Source: Paragemmobacter straminiformis
GTDB lineage: Bacteria; Pseudomonadota; Alphaproteobacteria; Rhodobacterales; Rhodobacteraceae
Reading direction: 5' to 3'
Length of the DNA: 64,000 nt
NCBI RefSeq assembly: GCF_014243445.1
Contig: NZ_JACLQD010000001.1
Coordinates: 930,001 to 994,000, forward strand
Made by a program: the position numbers and the translations under genes
Notes under the pieces: generated by a model
What the model saw: only the letters and a program-made list of their open reading frames with translations
Told to the model about the DNA's origin: nothing
The model's database searches: none
Shown here: piece by piece, positions 51,603-60,890 of the stretch
Numbering within the stretch: the stretch's first letter is position 1
How the letters are laid out: each line of letters begins with the position of its first letter

Positions 51603-52181
51603 TTACTGCAACACGAAGGACGGGAAGAACACGTCCTCGACACCGCCGAAACCCTCGGCCTTCTCGAGCCGCGCGTTGATCGCCTCCTTCAGCGCATCGG
51701 CCAGATGGCCGCGCCCTTCGGGGCCTGCGATATCCTCTTCGGAAAAGGTCGACAGCACCGCCAGCATGTCCGATTGCAGCGCCAGCTTGTGGGTTTCCAC
51801 ATTCTTGATCACCGACTCGTCATATTGCGTCGAAACCCCGATCTCGACCTGCAGGAACCGCCGCGACTCGCGCAGGTTCGAGGTGATGGGATCGGGAAAG
51901 GTGAAATAGCTGGTCTGGAACAATTCCTCTTCCGGCACGGGCTTGGGCACCTTGTGCAAGGCCCCCTCCTCGCCATGCGCGGCGGCGTCGCCCTCGGCGG
52001 GTGCGGCGGCTTCGGGGTCGATCAGCTTGAGCATGTCCTGCGCCGGCGACAGCGGATTGGCGAAATAGAACCAGCCCCCGCCGAAACCCGCGCCCAGCAG
52101 CACCACCGCGAAAAGCAGCGTTTTCAACAGGCGCAGCACGCCCCCCTTGCGCTTCGGCGCGTCGATCGCTTCCATCGTCAT
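51603..52181 (-). CDS. fliL: Flagellar basal-body protein FliL
   Basis: A 192-residue single-span inner-membrane protein near the stators. TM helix about 18-40 (LLKTLLFAVVLLGAGFGGGW), acidic/Ala linker, and the periplasmic domain with TSYFTFPDPITSNLRESRRF and QVEIGVSTQYDESV. AGGAA six bases before the start. Ten bases after fliK. Confidence 0.92.
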   Translation of the reverse strand: MTMEAIDAPKRKGGVLRLLKTLLFAVVLLGAGFGGGWFYFANPLSPAQDMLKLIDPEAAAPAEGDAAAHGEEGALHKVPKPVPEEELFQTSYFTFPDPITSNLRESRRFLQVEIGVSTQYDESVIKNVETHKLALQSDMLAVLSTFSEEDIAGPEGRGHLADALKEAINARLEKAEGFGGVEDVFFPSFVLQ

Positions 52182-52191
52182 CTTTCGTTCC

Positions 52192-53727
52192 TCAGGCCAT
52201 CAGGTTGACAAGACCCGCCCCCGCGCTGCGCGGGATGGCGATGCTGCCCCCCTCGCTGCGTCGGGTTTGGGCCAGAAATTCCGTTGCGCGCGGCCCCCTC
52301 GGGGCTTGGCGTTCATCACGCGGCTGGCGGCTCTCCGCGCTTTGCCCGCCCAGGTCGACTCCGGCCCGCGACAGGCTTTCCGACAGCCGGTGCTGGCTTT
52401 CGGTGAACAGCTTCGCCGCTTCCGGCGTGGCGGTCACGATCTTGACCTGCGCCTGCCCGTCCGACAGCTCCAGCTTGATCCGCAGCGGCCCCAGCTTTTC
52501 GGGGCTCAGCGACAGTTCGATCTCTTGCCCGTCATCCGACAGGTCGGCCGCGATACGGTCGGCCAGCACCTGCTCCCAACCCGGAAGGTCGGTGCGCAGC
52601 GGCGGCGCGGCCAGCCGCAGCTCGGGCAGAGCGGCGCTTGCCACCTGCGCCTGAAGCTGCGCCGCTCCGGTCGCGGGGTCCAAGGTCGCATCCACGGCGA
52701 TTTCGGGCTTCCGCGCCTTGCCCTCGGGCGTCACCTCGGCGCGCGCAGCCACCGTCACGACCTGCAAGGCCGCATCCTGAACCGGCATCCGAAGGGCATC
52801 GGCGGGTTTGTCCTTGGCCGCAGCCTCCTTCGGCGCTTCGGCGGCCAAAGCTGCCGCAGGCAGGGCGGCGGGCAGGGTGGCAAAGGCTTCGATCTTCACC
52901 TGCACCGCGCGTTCGGCCATCGCGGGCGCGGCTTGCGCCAGTTCCAGCGCGGGGGCCATCACAGCCTGCGCCAAGGCACTGTCGAGCGCCTGCGCCACTT
53001 CGGCATGGTCCAGCGCTTCGGGCGCGGTCTCGTCCTCATCCGCGCGGGCGTCGCTGGCGGGTTCGGCCACCTCGGCGGCAACGGGCAGCGGCACCGCAGG
53101 AACCGCAACGGTCAAAGCTTCCAGCGGCGCGGGCAGCGCATCTTCGGCCTCCGGCGCGGTATCGGCTTCTGCCGTGGCAGGCTCGATCGCCGCGCCATCA
53201 GCCGACCCGTCGCCCGCGCCAACCGCAAGCTGCGGCTCGGGCAGAATGTCTTGCGCGCCCGGGGGCGGTTCCGCCCCGTCCTCCGCCGCCTGCCCCTGTT
53301 GCGCGGCAGGCTCCGGCAGGGCCACGGCCTCGCCCTGCCCCCCCGCCCCGCCGCCAAGGCGCGCCGCGTCACCCGCCACGGGCACCACATCGGCAACAGC
53401 CCCCCCCGCCGCCAGCGCAGCGCCAAGGGCAGAGCCACCCATCAATCCGGCAAGCAGGGCCTTGGTCGCCGCCGCAGCCCCGCCAGCGGCAACCCCGCCA
53501 ACCGAAGCCTTAACAGCCACATCCCCGCCAACCACATCCCCGAAAGGCGCAGTCTCCGCAGGTGCCGCAGCCGTGACCTTTGCGGCATCGGCACTGTCTG
53601 GCGCATCGCCCAGCGCCTTTGCCAGATCGCCCGCAAAATCACCGCCACCCGCCGCCACCGCAGCAGGCTGCACCGCACCCGCGACGGGTTCGGTCATGGC
53701 CAAGGCGGGAAGGATCACAGGCGTCAT
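52192..53727 (-). CDS. fliK: Flagellar hook-length control protein FliK
   Basis: A 511-residue Ala/Pro/Glu-rich protein. Only the C-terminal Flg_hook domain is conserved: DLSDDGQEIELSLSPEKLGP, then RIKLELSDGQAQVKIVTATP. The long low-complexity N-terminal part is the usual molecular ruler. The ATG at 53727 is chosen because a perfect sigma54 promoter lies 36 bases upstream; the longer frame runs back into fliJ. First gene of fliKLMNOPQR-flhB. Confidence 0.9.
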   Translation of the reverse strand: MTPVILPALAMTEPVAGAVQPAAVAAGGGDFAGDLAKALGDAPDSADAAKVTAAAPAETAPFGDVVGGDVAVKASVGGVAAGGAAAATKALLAGLMGGSALGAALAAGGAVADVVPVAGDAARLGGGAGGQGEAVALPEPAAQQGQAAEDGAEPPPGAQDILPEPQLAVGAGDGSADGAAIEPATAEADTAPEAEDALPAPLEALTVAVPAVPLPVAAEVAEPASDARADEDETAPEALDHAEVAQALDSALAQAVMAPALELAQAAPAMAERAVQVKIEAFATLPAALPAAALAAEAPKEAAAKDKPADALRMPVQDAALQVVTVAARAEVTPEGKARKPEIAVDATLDPATGAAQLQAQVASAALPELRLAAPPLRTDLPGWEQVLADRIAADLSDDGQEIELSLSPEKLGPLRIKLELSDGQAQVKIVTATPEAAKLFTESQHRLSESLSRAGVDLGGQSAESRQPRDERQAPRGPRATEFLAQTRRSEGGSIAIPRSAGAGLVNLMA

Positions 53728-53762
53728 AGGATCGGGTTCCTGAAAGAGGTCTCGCCCCCTGT

Positions 53763-53778
53763 TGCAACTTCGGTGCCA
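53763..53778 (-). promoter_or_regulatory. Sigma54 promoter of fliKLMNOPQR-flhB
   Basis: Minus-strand TGGCAC-CGAAG-TTGCA, a perfect match, placed between the fliJ stop and fliK. Transcription should begin near 53752. Confidence 0.85.
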
Positions 53779-53780
53779 AG

Positions 53781-54191
53781 TCAGCGGCGACGCGGCGGCA
53801 TTGCGGCATCGCGCAGGGCTTGCCGCGCCTCGGCCTCGCCCTGCCGCGCGGCTTTCGCCTTGTCGGTCAGCAGCGAAAGGCGGTGTTCCTCTTTGGCCAG
53901 CTTCGCCTGCGCCTCGGCCAAAGCCTGCGCCAGCGCCGCCTCGCGCGCACACTGGCGGTCGATCTCGGTCAGGATCTGCCCCACCATCCCGCGCTCGGCC
54001 CGCAGCGTCGCCATGCTTTGCACCGCCCCCTGCGACACCCGCCGCTCGGCCAGTGCCGCCGCCAGCCGCTCGGCCGTCCGCGCGGCCTCGGCCTTCTGCA
54101 CCGCCACCTCGCGCACCTCGCCAAGGGTCAGCGCCATCCGCGCCCGTTCCTTCAGCGCCATCAGCGACAGGGTTTTCGACCGTTCGTTCAC
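53781..54191 (-). CDS. fliJ: Flagellar FliJ-like export chaperone
   Basis: A 136-residue all-helical, strongly charged coiled coil (VAVQKAEAARTAERLAAALA; AREAALAQALAEAQAKLAKE) of the FliJ size, directly after fliI (four-base overlap). Sequence conservation in FliJ is low, so assignment rests on length, coiled coil and position. Last gene of fleT-fliEFGHIJ. Confidence 0.8.
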   Translation of the reverse strand: MNERSKTLSLMALKERARMALTLGEVREVAVQKAEAARTAERLAAALAERRVSQGAVQSMATLRAERGMVGQILTEIDRQCAREAALAQALAEAQAKLAKEEHRLSLLTDKAKAARQGEAEARQALRDAAMPPRRR

Positions 54192-55516
54192 ATACCACCC
54201 CGTGCCAGCGCAACCAGCGCGTCACGGCTCTCGGCGAAGGGGGCCGCCTCATGCGCGCCTTGCCGGATGAACCCCTCGATCTGCGGCCAAAGCCGGATCG
54301 CCTCGTCAAGGTCGGTGTCCTGACCGGGCACATAGCCGCCCATCAGCATCAGGTCGCGGTTGTCCATGTAAAGCGAGATCATCCGCCGCAGCTTCTGCGC
54401 CGCCGCCCTGTGTTCGGGGTCGGTGATGTCGCCCATCACGCGGCTGGCCGATTGCGGCAGGTCCACCGCCGGATAGATGCCCATCTGCGTCTGCCGCCGC
54501 GACAGCACCATATGCCCGTCAAGGATCGCCCGCGCCGTATCGACCACCGGATCGTTCGTCGTGTCATCGCCGTCGGCCAGCACCGTGTAGATCGCGGTGA
54601 TCGCCCCTTCGCCCGGCAAGCCCGGCCCGGTGCGTTCGATCAGCCCCGGTATCAGCGACACCACCGAAGGCGGATAGCCCTTGGCCGTCGGCTGCTCGCC
54701 CAGCGCCAGACCGATCTCGCGCTGCGCATGGGCGACACGGGTCAGGCTGTCCATGATCAGCAGAACCTGCTTGCCCTGCGCCCTGAAATGCTCGGCAATC
54801 GCCGTGGCCCGCCGCGCCGCGCGCAGGCGCAGCAGGGGCGAGCGGTCGGCGGGAACGGCGACCATGCAGATCCGCCTCGCCGCCTCGCCCTGCATGACCG
54901 ACCGCACAAAGGCGCCGACTTCCCGCGCCCGTTCCCCGATCAGCCCCACCACGATCACATCGGCGGTGGTGAAACGCGCCATCATCTCCATCAGCACCGA
55001 TTTGCCGACACCCGACCCCGCGATGATCCCGATCCGCTGCCCCTGCCCGATGGTCAGCGCGGCATTCAGGATGCGCACGCCCACATCCAGCGGCTTGTCG
55101 ACAGGCGTCCGCGCAAGCGGGTTCATCTGCCGCCCCGCAAGGGGCCAGACCGCGTCGCAGCGCGGGCTTGGCAGCCCGTCGAGCGGATGCCCCTCGGCAT
55201 CGACCACGCGCCCCAGCAGGGCATCGCCCACCTCGGCCATCTGGCCGCCACCGATCACCCGCACCCGCGCTCCGGCGATCACCGCCGCGCCGGGCTGGTT
55301 CAGGAACAGCATCACATGCCCGCGCGCAAAGCCGATCACCTCGCCCTGCACGCAATCGCCCGTCTCGGTGTCAATCTCGCACATCGTGCCGGGGCTGGCG
55401 GGAAAGCCCGTCGCCTCCATGATCAACCCGTCATAGCGCAGCACCCGCCCCTCGACACGCGGGGCAACCACGGCATGGCGCGACACATCCGCGACCAGTT
55501 GCGAAAGCAGGCTCAT
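54188..55516 (-). CDS. fliI: Flagellar export ATPase FliI
   Basis: A 442-residue F1-like ATPase that unloads export substrates. Walker A GIIAGSGVGKSVLM, Walker B VLLIMDSLTRVAHAQRE, the DELSEED-like region and ILDGHMVLSRRQTQMGIYPA are present. Overlaps fliH and fliJ by four bases each, indicating coupling within the fleT operon. Confidence 0.96.
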   Translation of the reverse strand: MSLLSQLVADVSRHAVVAPRVEGRVLRYDGLIMEATGFPASPGTMCEIDTETGDCVQGEVIGFARGHVMLFLNQPGAAVIAGARVRVIGGGQMAEVGDALLGRVVDAEGHPLDGLPSPRCDAVWPLAGRQMNPLARTPVDKPLDVGVRILNAALTIGQGQRIGIIAGSGVGKSVLMEMMARFTTADVIVVGLIGERAREVGAFVRSVMQGEAARRICMVAVPADRSPLLRLRAARRATAIAEHFRAQGKQVLLIMDSLTRVAHAQREIGLALGEQPTAKGYPPSVVSLIPGLIERTGPGLPGEGAITAIYTVLADGDDTTNDPVVDTARAILDGHMVLSRRQTQMGIYPAVDLPQSASRVMGDITDPEHRAAAQKLRRMISLYMDNRDLMLMGGYVPGQDTDLDEAIRLWPQIEGFIRQGAHEAAPFAESRDALVALARGGM

Positions 55517-56229
55517 GCCGCCCCCCCGATCAGATCCGACAGCACGATCCCCTCGGCGCGCACGACCACATCGCCGCGATGCAGGCGCGCATCGGCAGCG
55601 ACCGTGGCCCCGTTCAGCTCCGACCCCGGCAGATAGGGCGTGATCGCCGCAAGGTCATCGGGATGCAAAGCCACCGTCACCGCCCGCACGCCCTGCGCCA
55701 CACGGTCGGCCAAAGCCTCGATCCGCCTGACGAAAGGCGCGGGAAGCGCGTCGATCACCTGCCCCGCGCGGGCCGAGGCCATGTCCCGCACCGCCGCCGT
55801 CAGCGCCGCCGAAAGTTCGGCCCCGCCTTCGGCCCCCGTCACCCCCAACCGCGCCACAAGCGCGACAAAGGCATCCCGCGCCGCGACGACACCCGCCTCG
55901 GCCTCGGCCAGCCCCTGCGCGCGGCCCTCGTTCAGGCCCTTGGTCAGCCCCGCCGCATGCCCTTCGGCAAAGGCCGCAGCCCGCGCCTCGGCCAGAATTT
56001 CCTCGGGCGAGGGCGGCACGATCTCCGGCTCGGCGACGATCTCGGCCTCAATCGGCGCATCTTCCTCGACCACCGCAGGCTCGATCCGCGCAAGCGCCTC
56101 CATCCGCACCGCGCGGAAACTGCCGTCCACGGGGCCACGCGCCGCGCCCGAAAATCCCTTGCCGGCATTGGCGCGGATCAGCGCCATCACCTCGGCCGTG
56201 CCCATCGTCTGCGCCCGTGCTTCGGCCAT
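55513..56229 (-). CDS. fliH: Flagellar export ATPase regulator FliH
   Basis: A 238-residue FliH-type protein: a flexible N-terminus, Ala/Glu-rich helices with AEGHAAGLTKGLNEGRAQGL (GxxxG-like repeats), and a C-terminal globular domain (VTVALHPDDLAAITPYLPGS; RLHRGDVVVRAEGIVL). Three bases after fliG and overlapping fliI by four. Stabilises FliI at the export gate. Confidence 0.88.
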   Translation of the reverse strand: MAEARAQTMGTAEVMALIRANAGKGFSGAARGPVDGSFRAVRMEALARIEPAVVEEDAPIEAEIVAEPEIVPPSPEEILAEARAAAFAEGHAAGLTKGLNEGRAQGLAEAEAGVVAARDAFVALVARLGVTGAEGGAELSAALTAAVRDMASARAGQVIDALPAPFVRRIEALADRVAQGVRAVTVALHPDDLAAITPYLPGSELNGATVAADARLHRGDVVVRAEGIVLSDLIGGAA

Positions 56230-56232
56230 CGC

Positions 56233-57306
56233 TTACACCATCTGCTCGCCGCCGCGTCCGGCCAGCACGATCGTCCCCTCGTCCGACAGGCGCCGCGCCG
56301 TGGCGACGATGCCCTTCTGCGCCTCTTGCACATCGGTCAGGCGCACGGGGCCCATCGCCTCCATCTCGTCGCGCAGGTTCGCCGCCGCACGGGTCGACAT
56401 GCAGCCCAGCAGCTTGTCGCGCAGAACCTCGTCGGCCCCCTTCAGCGCCAGCACCAACTGGTCGTTGTCGACGTTGCGCAGCAGCGTCTGCAAACTGCGG
56501 TCGTCCGATTTCACCAGATTGTCGAAGATGAACATATTCTCCTGAATCGCCATCATCAGGTCTTTGTCGTCCTTGCGGACATCGCGCAGGATCCGCTGCT
56601 CGGTTGCGGTCTTGGTAAAGTTCATGATCCGCGCCGCCGCCTTCACGCCTCCGATCTGGCTGGCCCGCGTGGTCGAGCTTGCCTTGAACTTGCGCTGCAT
56701 CACCTGCTCCAGATCGCGCAGCGCCTCGGGCTGGATCGTGTTCAACTCGGCGATACGGCGCACGATATCGGGCTGCACCCCTTCGGGCAGCATGGTCAGC
56801 ACTTCCGCCGCCAGCCCGTATTCCAGACAGGCGATCACCAGCGCGATGATCTGCGGATGCTCGTCGATGATCAGCTCCGCAATCGACCGCGCATCCATCC
56901 AGTCGAGAATCTCGATGGGCCGCTCGGCCGACGACGGGTTGATCCGGCTGATGATCGACTGCGCCTTGTCCTCGCCCAAAGCCTCGGTCATCACCGACCG
57001 GATATAGACCGGCGCGCCATGCCCCAGCCCCGTCTCGCCCGACAGCCCCACCAGAAACTCCTCGACCACATCTTCCAGCGAGGCCTGGTCGACATCGCCG
57101 ATGGCATACATGGCCGCGCCAAGGTTCTGCACCTCGACAGGCGACAGGTTCTTCAGCACGGCCGCAGCCGCCCGTTCCCCGAACAGCAGCATCAGCACGG
57201 CGGCCTTCTGCAACTTGGTCATCTCGACCGAGGCACGCGGACGCGACGCCGCATCGGCGCCAACGGGGCGCGCGGCAGGATTGGGGGCAGGACGGGGCGC
57301 AGGCAT
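56233..57306 (-). CDS. fliG: Flagellar motor switch protein FliG
   Basis: A 357-residue rotor protein that contacts the stators. N-terminal Pro/Ala lead of about 30 residues is atypical but short; then MTKLQKAAVLMLLFGERAAA, middle EHPQIIALVIACLEYGLAAE, EHPQ motif intact, and the C-terminal torque helix GCMSTRAAANLRDEMEAMGP with charged residues. AGAGGG seven bases before the ATG at 57306. Twelve bases after fliF. Confidence 0.95.
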   Translation of the reverse strand: MPAPRPAPNPAARPVGADAASRPRASVEMTKLQKAAVLMLLFGERAAAAVLKNLSPVEVQNLGAAMYAIGDVDQASLEDVVEEFLVGLSGETGLGHGAPVYIRSVMTEALGEDKAQSIISRINPSSAERPIEILDWMDARSIAELIIDEHPQIIALVIACLEYGLAAEVLTMLPEGVQPDIVRRIAELNTIQPEALRDLEQVMQRKFKASSTTRASQIGGVKAAARIMNFTKTATEQRILRDVRKDDKDLMMAIQENMFIFDNLVKSDDRSLQTLLRNVDNDQLVLALKGADEVLRDKLLGCMSTRAAANLRDEMEAMGPVRLTDVQEAQKGIVATARRLSDEGTIVLAGRGGEQMV

Positions 57307-57318
57307 GGTCAAACCCTC

Positions 57319-59043
57319 TCAGGAAGCCGTGGTGTCAAGTTCGTCTTTCATCATCCGCTGCAAGACGGATGCGATGCGGGCGGGGTCCTCGGCGGCGATC
57401 TGGCGCAGCACGGCGAATTTCTCCTCGCGCGTCGCACTCGACCCGAGCGCCGCCTGCGTCAGCTTCGACCGCCGCGCCTCGAGCCGCGCCTGCACATCGT
57501 CAAGGCTGTCGCCCTCGGCCACCTCCACCCCTTGCACCCCGCCAAGCGACACTGTCGCCTGACCGTTCGGCAAGGCTTCCGCCGCCATCGGGCTGCGCGT
57601 CAGAAGCGGACGGATGATGCCCAGCGCCACAATCGCGATCAGTGCGATCATGCCGAACTGGCGGCTTGCATCGGGCAGCCACGACCAGTCGGTCGGCGCA
57701 TCGGCGATGATCGCCTCTTCCATGAAGGGTTGCGCCATCACGACCACGCTGTCGCCGCGGGTCGCGTCAAAGCCGATGGCACTTTGCGCCAGCCGTTCCA
57801 GATCCGCCTTCAGCGCCTCGGGCAGGGCCGGCGGAACGGGTTCGCCCTCGGCCACAGCGGCCTGCGGCAGCGCGCGCATCAGGATCGCGGCGCTCACCTT
57901 GCGGATCACCGCCGTGGCGGGCTGCGTGGTCTGCACCGTGCGGCTGACCTCGAAGCTGCGCGTCGTGCCTGCGGTCCGGTTCGTCGGCACCGGCTTGGCC
58001 CCGTTGACCGGCTGGTTCACCGGCGCCGTCTGCGCCGGCTGAAGCTGCCCCTGATTGGGCGGCGCATTCGACACGGCACCCGGAATCCCCCGCGCGCCGG
58101 AATCGGTGCTTTCGGTCTCTTCCGTCTGCTCGGTCTTGATCGCCGATCCGTTCGGGTCCACCCGCTCCTCGGTGATCGAGCTTTGGGTGAAATCCATATC
58201 CACCGTCACCTGTACCGAAAGGTTCCCCGCGCCCGCGATCGGGGTCAGCAGCGACTCGATGCGCTGGCGATACAGCTTCTCGACCTCGAGCCGCTGCTGC
58301 AACTGGCGGTCCGTCACCAGCGAAGCCGCATCGTCCGACCCGCGCGACAAAAGCCGCCCCATCTGGTCAACCACCGTCACATCGCCCCGCGCCATTCCGG
58401 GCACGCTCGAGGACACAAGGTTCACCACCGCCTCGACCTGCGCCTGTTCCATCACGCGCCCTGCGGCAAGTTGCAGGAACACCGACGCGCGCGGCGGTTC
58501 CTGGTCACGCAGGAAGGCCGATTTCTCGGGCAGGGCCAGATGCACCCGCGCGCCCTGCACGCTTGCAATCTCGGTGATCGACCGCGCCAGTTCCATTTCT
58601 TGCACCTGCCGCAGCCGGGCCGCCTCGACCGACCGGCTCGCGCCCATCGGCAGATCGGCCAGCACCGTATCGCCATCGGGCATCGCCTCGGGCAGGCCCT
58701 GGCTTGCAAGCTGCATCTTCGCGCGGTGGAAATCGGCGGTCGCCACTTCGACCTCGCCGGTCAGCTGGTTCACCGTGGCGTCGATCTGCGCCGCCGTCAG
58801 CGCCTCGTAGACGCGGCTCTTCTCGGCCTCGGGCAGGCCCGGATACAGCACCATCCGCGACGGTTCGCGCAGCAGCAGCCATCCGGCCAGCGCAAGGCCG
58901 GTCGCCACCATGATCATCACGGCAGGCATGGCACGGCGCAGCGCGGGCTGGTCGCCCATGCGCATCACATTGCTCAGCGCGTTGCGCGCCTGCGCCACCA
59001 GCGGATTCGCCGCCAGCGATTGGGGAGAGGGGGTCATAGCCAT
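57319..59043 (-). CDS. fliF: Flagellar MS-ring protein FliF
   Basis: A 574-residue inner-membrane ring protein. TM1 about 37-58 (AVMIMVATGLALAGWLLL), periplasmic ring-building motifs with ALTAAQIDATVNQLTGEVEV and GARVHLALPEKSAFLRDQEP, TM2 (MIALIAIVALGIIRPLL) and the C-terminal FliG-binding segment ending VLQRMMKDELDTTAS. Shine-Dalgarno weak; ATG at 59043, possibly 59037. Four bases after fliE. Confidence 0.95.
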   Translation of the reverse strand: MAMTPSPQSLAANPLVAQARNALSNVMRMGDQPALRRAMPAVMIMVATGLALAGWLLLREPSRMVLYPGLPEAEKSRVYEALTAAQIDATVNQLTGEVEVATADFHRAKMQLASQGLPEAMPDGDTVLADLPMGASRSVEAARLRQVQEMELARSITEIASVQGARVHLALPEKSAFLRDQEPPRASVFLQLAAGRVMEQAQVEAVVNLVSSSVPGMARGDVTVVDQMGRLLSRGSDDAASLVTDRQLQQRLEVEKLYRQRIESLLTPIAGAGNLSVQVTVDMDFTQSSITEERVDPNGSAIKTEQTEETESTDSGARGIPGAVSNAPPNQGQLQPAQTAPVNQPVNGAKPVPTNRTAGTTRSFEVSRTVQTTQPATAVIRKVSAAILMRALPQAAVAEGEPVPPALPEALKADLERLAQSAIGFDATRGDSVVVMAQPFMEEAIIADAPTDWSWLPDASRQFGMIALIAIVALGIIRPLLTRSPMAAEALPNGQATVSLGGVQGVEVAEGDSLDDVQARLEARRSKLTQAALGSSATREEKFAVLRQIAAEDPARIASVLQRMMKDELDTTAS

Positions 59044-59047
59044 CTGG

Positions 59048-59347
59048 TCACACCGGCATGTTCATGATGTCGCGGTAGGCGCTCAGCGCCTTGTTCCGCA
59101 CGTTCAGCGCGAACTGGAAGCCAAGCGAGGAAATCTGCTGGTCCACCATCACGCTGGCAAGATCGCTGGTCTTGCCCAATTCAAAGGCCTTGGCCGATTC
59201 CGCCGCCTTGTTCTGCGACGCCGCAAGGTCCTCGACCGCGTTGCCCACCCGCTCGGCAAAGCCTGCGCCGGCAGATTGGGACGGTTCGGGCCTGTGGATC
59301 TGCGTCGGCTGGAACGGCTGAAAGCCGCTGATAGGTCCGATTGCCAT
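59048..59347 (-). CDS. fliE: MS-ring/rod junction protein FliE
   Basis: A 99-residue junction protein between the MS ring and the rod. Typical C-terminal signature DLASVMVDQQISSLGFQFAL followed by NVRNKALSAYRDIMNMPV. It lies nine bases after fleT and starts the structural part of that operon, not the flgB operon as in many bacteria. Confidence 0.94.
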   Translation of the reverse strand: MAIGPISGFQPFQPTQIHRPEPSQSAGAGFAERVGNAVEDLAASQNKAAESAKAFELGKTSDLASVMVDQQISSLGFQFALNVRNKALSAYRDIMNMPV

Positions 59348-59356
59348 GTCCTACCC

Positions 59357-60493
59357 TCAGACCGCGCGGGCCAGCGCCAGCATCGCACTCGGCGCGCTGG
59401 CGTTGATCAACAGGTCGGCGGCTTCGATCACGCCACCGTCCTGCATGACAAGGGCGCGCTGGATCACGTTCTCCAGCTCGCGCACATTGCCCGGCCAGTC
59501 ATGGGCCATCAGCGTGGCGATGGCCTCGGCCGACAGCATCGGCAGCGCCGTGCCCTCGGGCGTGTGGCGGCGCACCATCGCGGCGGCCAGCACCGGAATG
59601 TCGTCGGGCCGCTCGCACAGCGCGCGCGTCGCCAGCGGGAACACGTTCAGACGGTAGAACAGGTCCTCGCGGAACCGCCGCGCCCGCACCTCTTCCGGCA
59701 TGTCGCGGTTCGACGTGGCGATGATGCGGATATCCACCGCCACCTCGGTCTGCGACCCGATCGGGGTCAGGCTGCGTTCCTGCAACACGCGCAAAAGCTT
59801 CGACTGCAGGCCCATCGGCATCTCGGACACCTCGTCCAGCATCAGCGTCCCGCCCTCGGCCGCACGGATGATGCCCTTGTTGGCGGTCGAGGCACCGGTA
59901 AAGGCACCCTTCTCGTGGCCGAACAGAATGGCCTCCAGCATGTTTTCCGGAATCGCCGCGCAGTTGATGGCGACAAAGGGCGCATTCGCACGGCGGCTCG
60001 CGGCATGGACCTGACGGGCCAGCACTTCCTTGCCCGATCCGGTCGGCCCGTTGATGAAAACCGTCACATCCGTCCGTGCCACGCGCGCGGCAAGGTCGAT
60101 CAACTGCCCCGTCGCAGGGTCCGCCGCCACCATCGCCTGCACCTGCCCGCCGATGATATCGGCCAGCATCAGCAACCCGCTGTCACGCAGCGCCACGGTC
60201 GCGGTTTTCGGCAGCGCCACGCGCAGCATCCGCCCGCCCATCTCGGACAGCAGCCCGAAAGCCGCAGCCCCTTCGGTCACCACGATCACGCATTTCGCAC
60301 CGCAGCCCCGCGCCAGATCGGTCAGGCCACGCGGCCCGCCCAGACGCTGCTCTTCCACAGCCGACGCCACCAGAACCTGCGCGGCCTTCACAGGCTTCGC
60401 ACCACGCTCCACCGCGACCCGCCGCCGACCCAGCAACTGCGCCAGCGCGCAAGCGGCTTCAAAGTTATCGTCGATCAGGTGGATCATCGTCAT
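59357..60493 (-). CDS. fleT: FleT-type sigma54 activator without DNA-binding domain
   Basis: A 378-residue AAA+ activator. N-terminal about 135 residues unlike a receiver (HLIDDNFEAACALAQLLGRR), then Walker A GPTGSGKE, sigma54-contact loop GAFTGA (196-201), Walker B LMLDEV and arginine-finger region. It stops after the C-terminal AAA+ lid (about residue 378, LINASAPSAMLALARAV) with no Fis-type helix-turn-helix. This is the known shape of FleT, which acts as a partner of FleQ. First gene of fleT-fliEFGHIJ, with a near-consensus sigma54 promoter 42 bases upstream. AAGGA precedes the ATG. Confidence 0.88.
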   Translation of the reverse strand: MTMIHLIDDNFEAACALAQLLGRRRVAVERGAKPVKAAQVLVASAVEEQRLGGPRGLTDLARGCGAKCVIVVTEGAAAFGLLSEMGGRMLRVALPKTATVALRDSGLLMLADIIGGQVQAMVAADPATGQLIDLAARVARTDVTVFINGPTGSGKEVLARQVHAASRRANAPFVAINCAAIPENMLEAILFGHEKGAFTGASTANKGIIRAAEGGTLMLDEVSEMPMGLQSKLLRVLQERSLTPIGSQTEVAVDIRIIATSNRDMPEEVRARRFREDLFYRLNVFPLATRALCERPDDIPVLAAAMVRRHTPEGTALPMLSAEAIATLMAHDWPGNVRELENVIQRALVMQDGGVIEAADLLINASAPSAMLALARAV

Positions 60494-60534
60494 GTCAGGC
60501 GTCCTTGCTACAAACTGTCGTCGCAAGGAAAGAA

Positions 60535-60549
60535 GCACGTTGCGTGCCA
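60535..60549 (-). promoter_or_regulatory. Sigma54 promoter of fleT-fliEFGHIJ
   Basis: Minus-strand TGGCAC-GCAAC-GTGC: the -24 box is perfect, the -12 box has G for the first T (GTGC), spacing is right. Transcription start near 60523, 30 bases before fleT. Fits activation of fleT by FleQ. Confidence 0.65.
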
Positions 60550-60803
60550 GTGGTGCCGTGCTGCGCGATTTTTTTTCCAACACCCCCTAAAACAGGGCTC
60601 GAACCTGCCGATACGCTGCCCAAGGGCGGAAAACCGACAGCAGAATACCGGCACTTGCCCCCGCAGCCGTCGCCCGAACGGTTTTCTGACAGGACGGCTG
60701 GGCGTATCACGCACCTGCCTTCGCAATCCGACCCATCCGCGTCTGCCCATCCTTCGGGCAGGCCGCGCGACCAATGGTTGTATCGCCCCGACGGGATGCC
60801 ACG

Positions 60804-60833
60804 CACCCATCCCAAAGTCTGTATCACATTCCG
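60804..60833 (+). promoter_or_regulatory. 30-bp element upstream of the 60891 gene, shared with fleQ region
   Basis: CACCCATCCCAAAGTCTGT and the following bases match 38845-38874 at 28 of 30 positions. It lies 57 bases before the 60891 ATG. In both sites the next gene is on the plus strand. Confidence 0.55.
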
Positions 60834-60890
60834 CGCAATCCCGCCGTTCCATTGGTCGAACACCCGACAACCTCTGGGGGCACGCAATCC

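Larger units (their letters stand above)
60494..60890. other. 397-base gap between divergent fleT and the 60891 gene
   Basis: Contains the fleT promoter (60535-60549), a long T run on the plus strand (60570-60578), and the 30-bp element shared with the fleQ upstream region (60804-60833). No convincing gene. The short open frames here lack the local codon bias. Confidence 0.6.
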
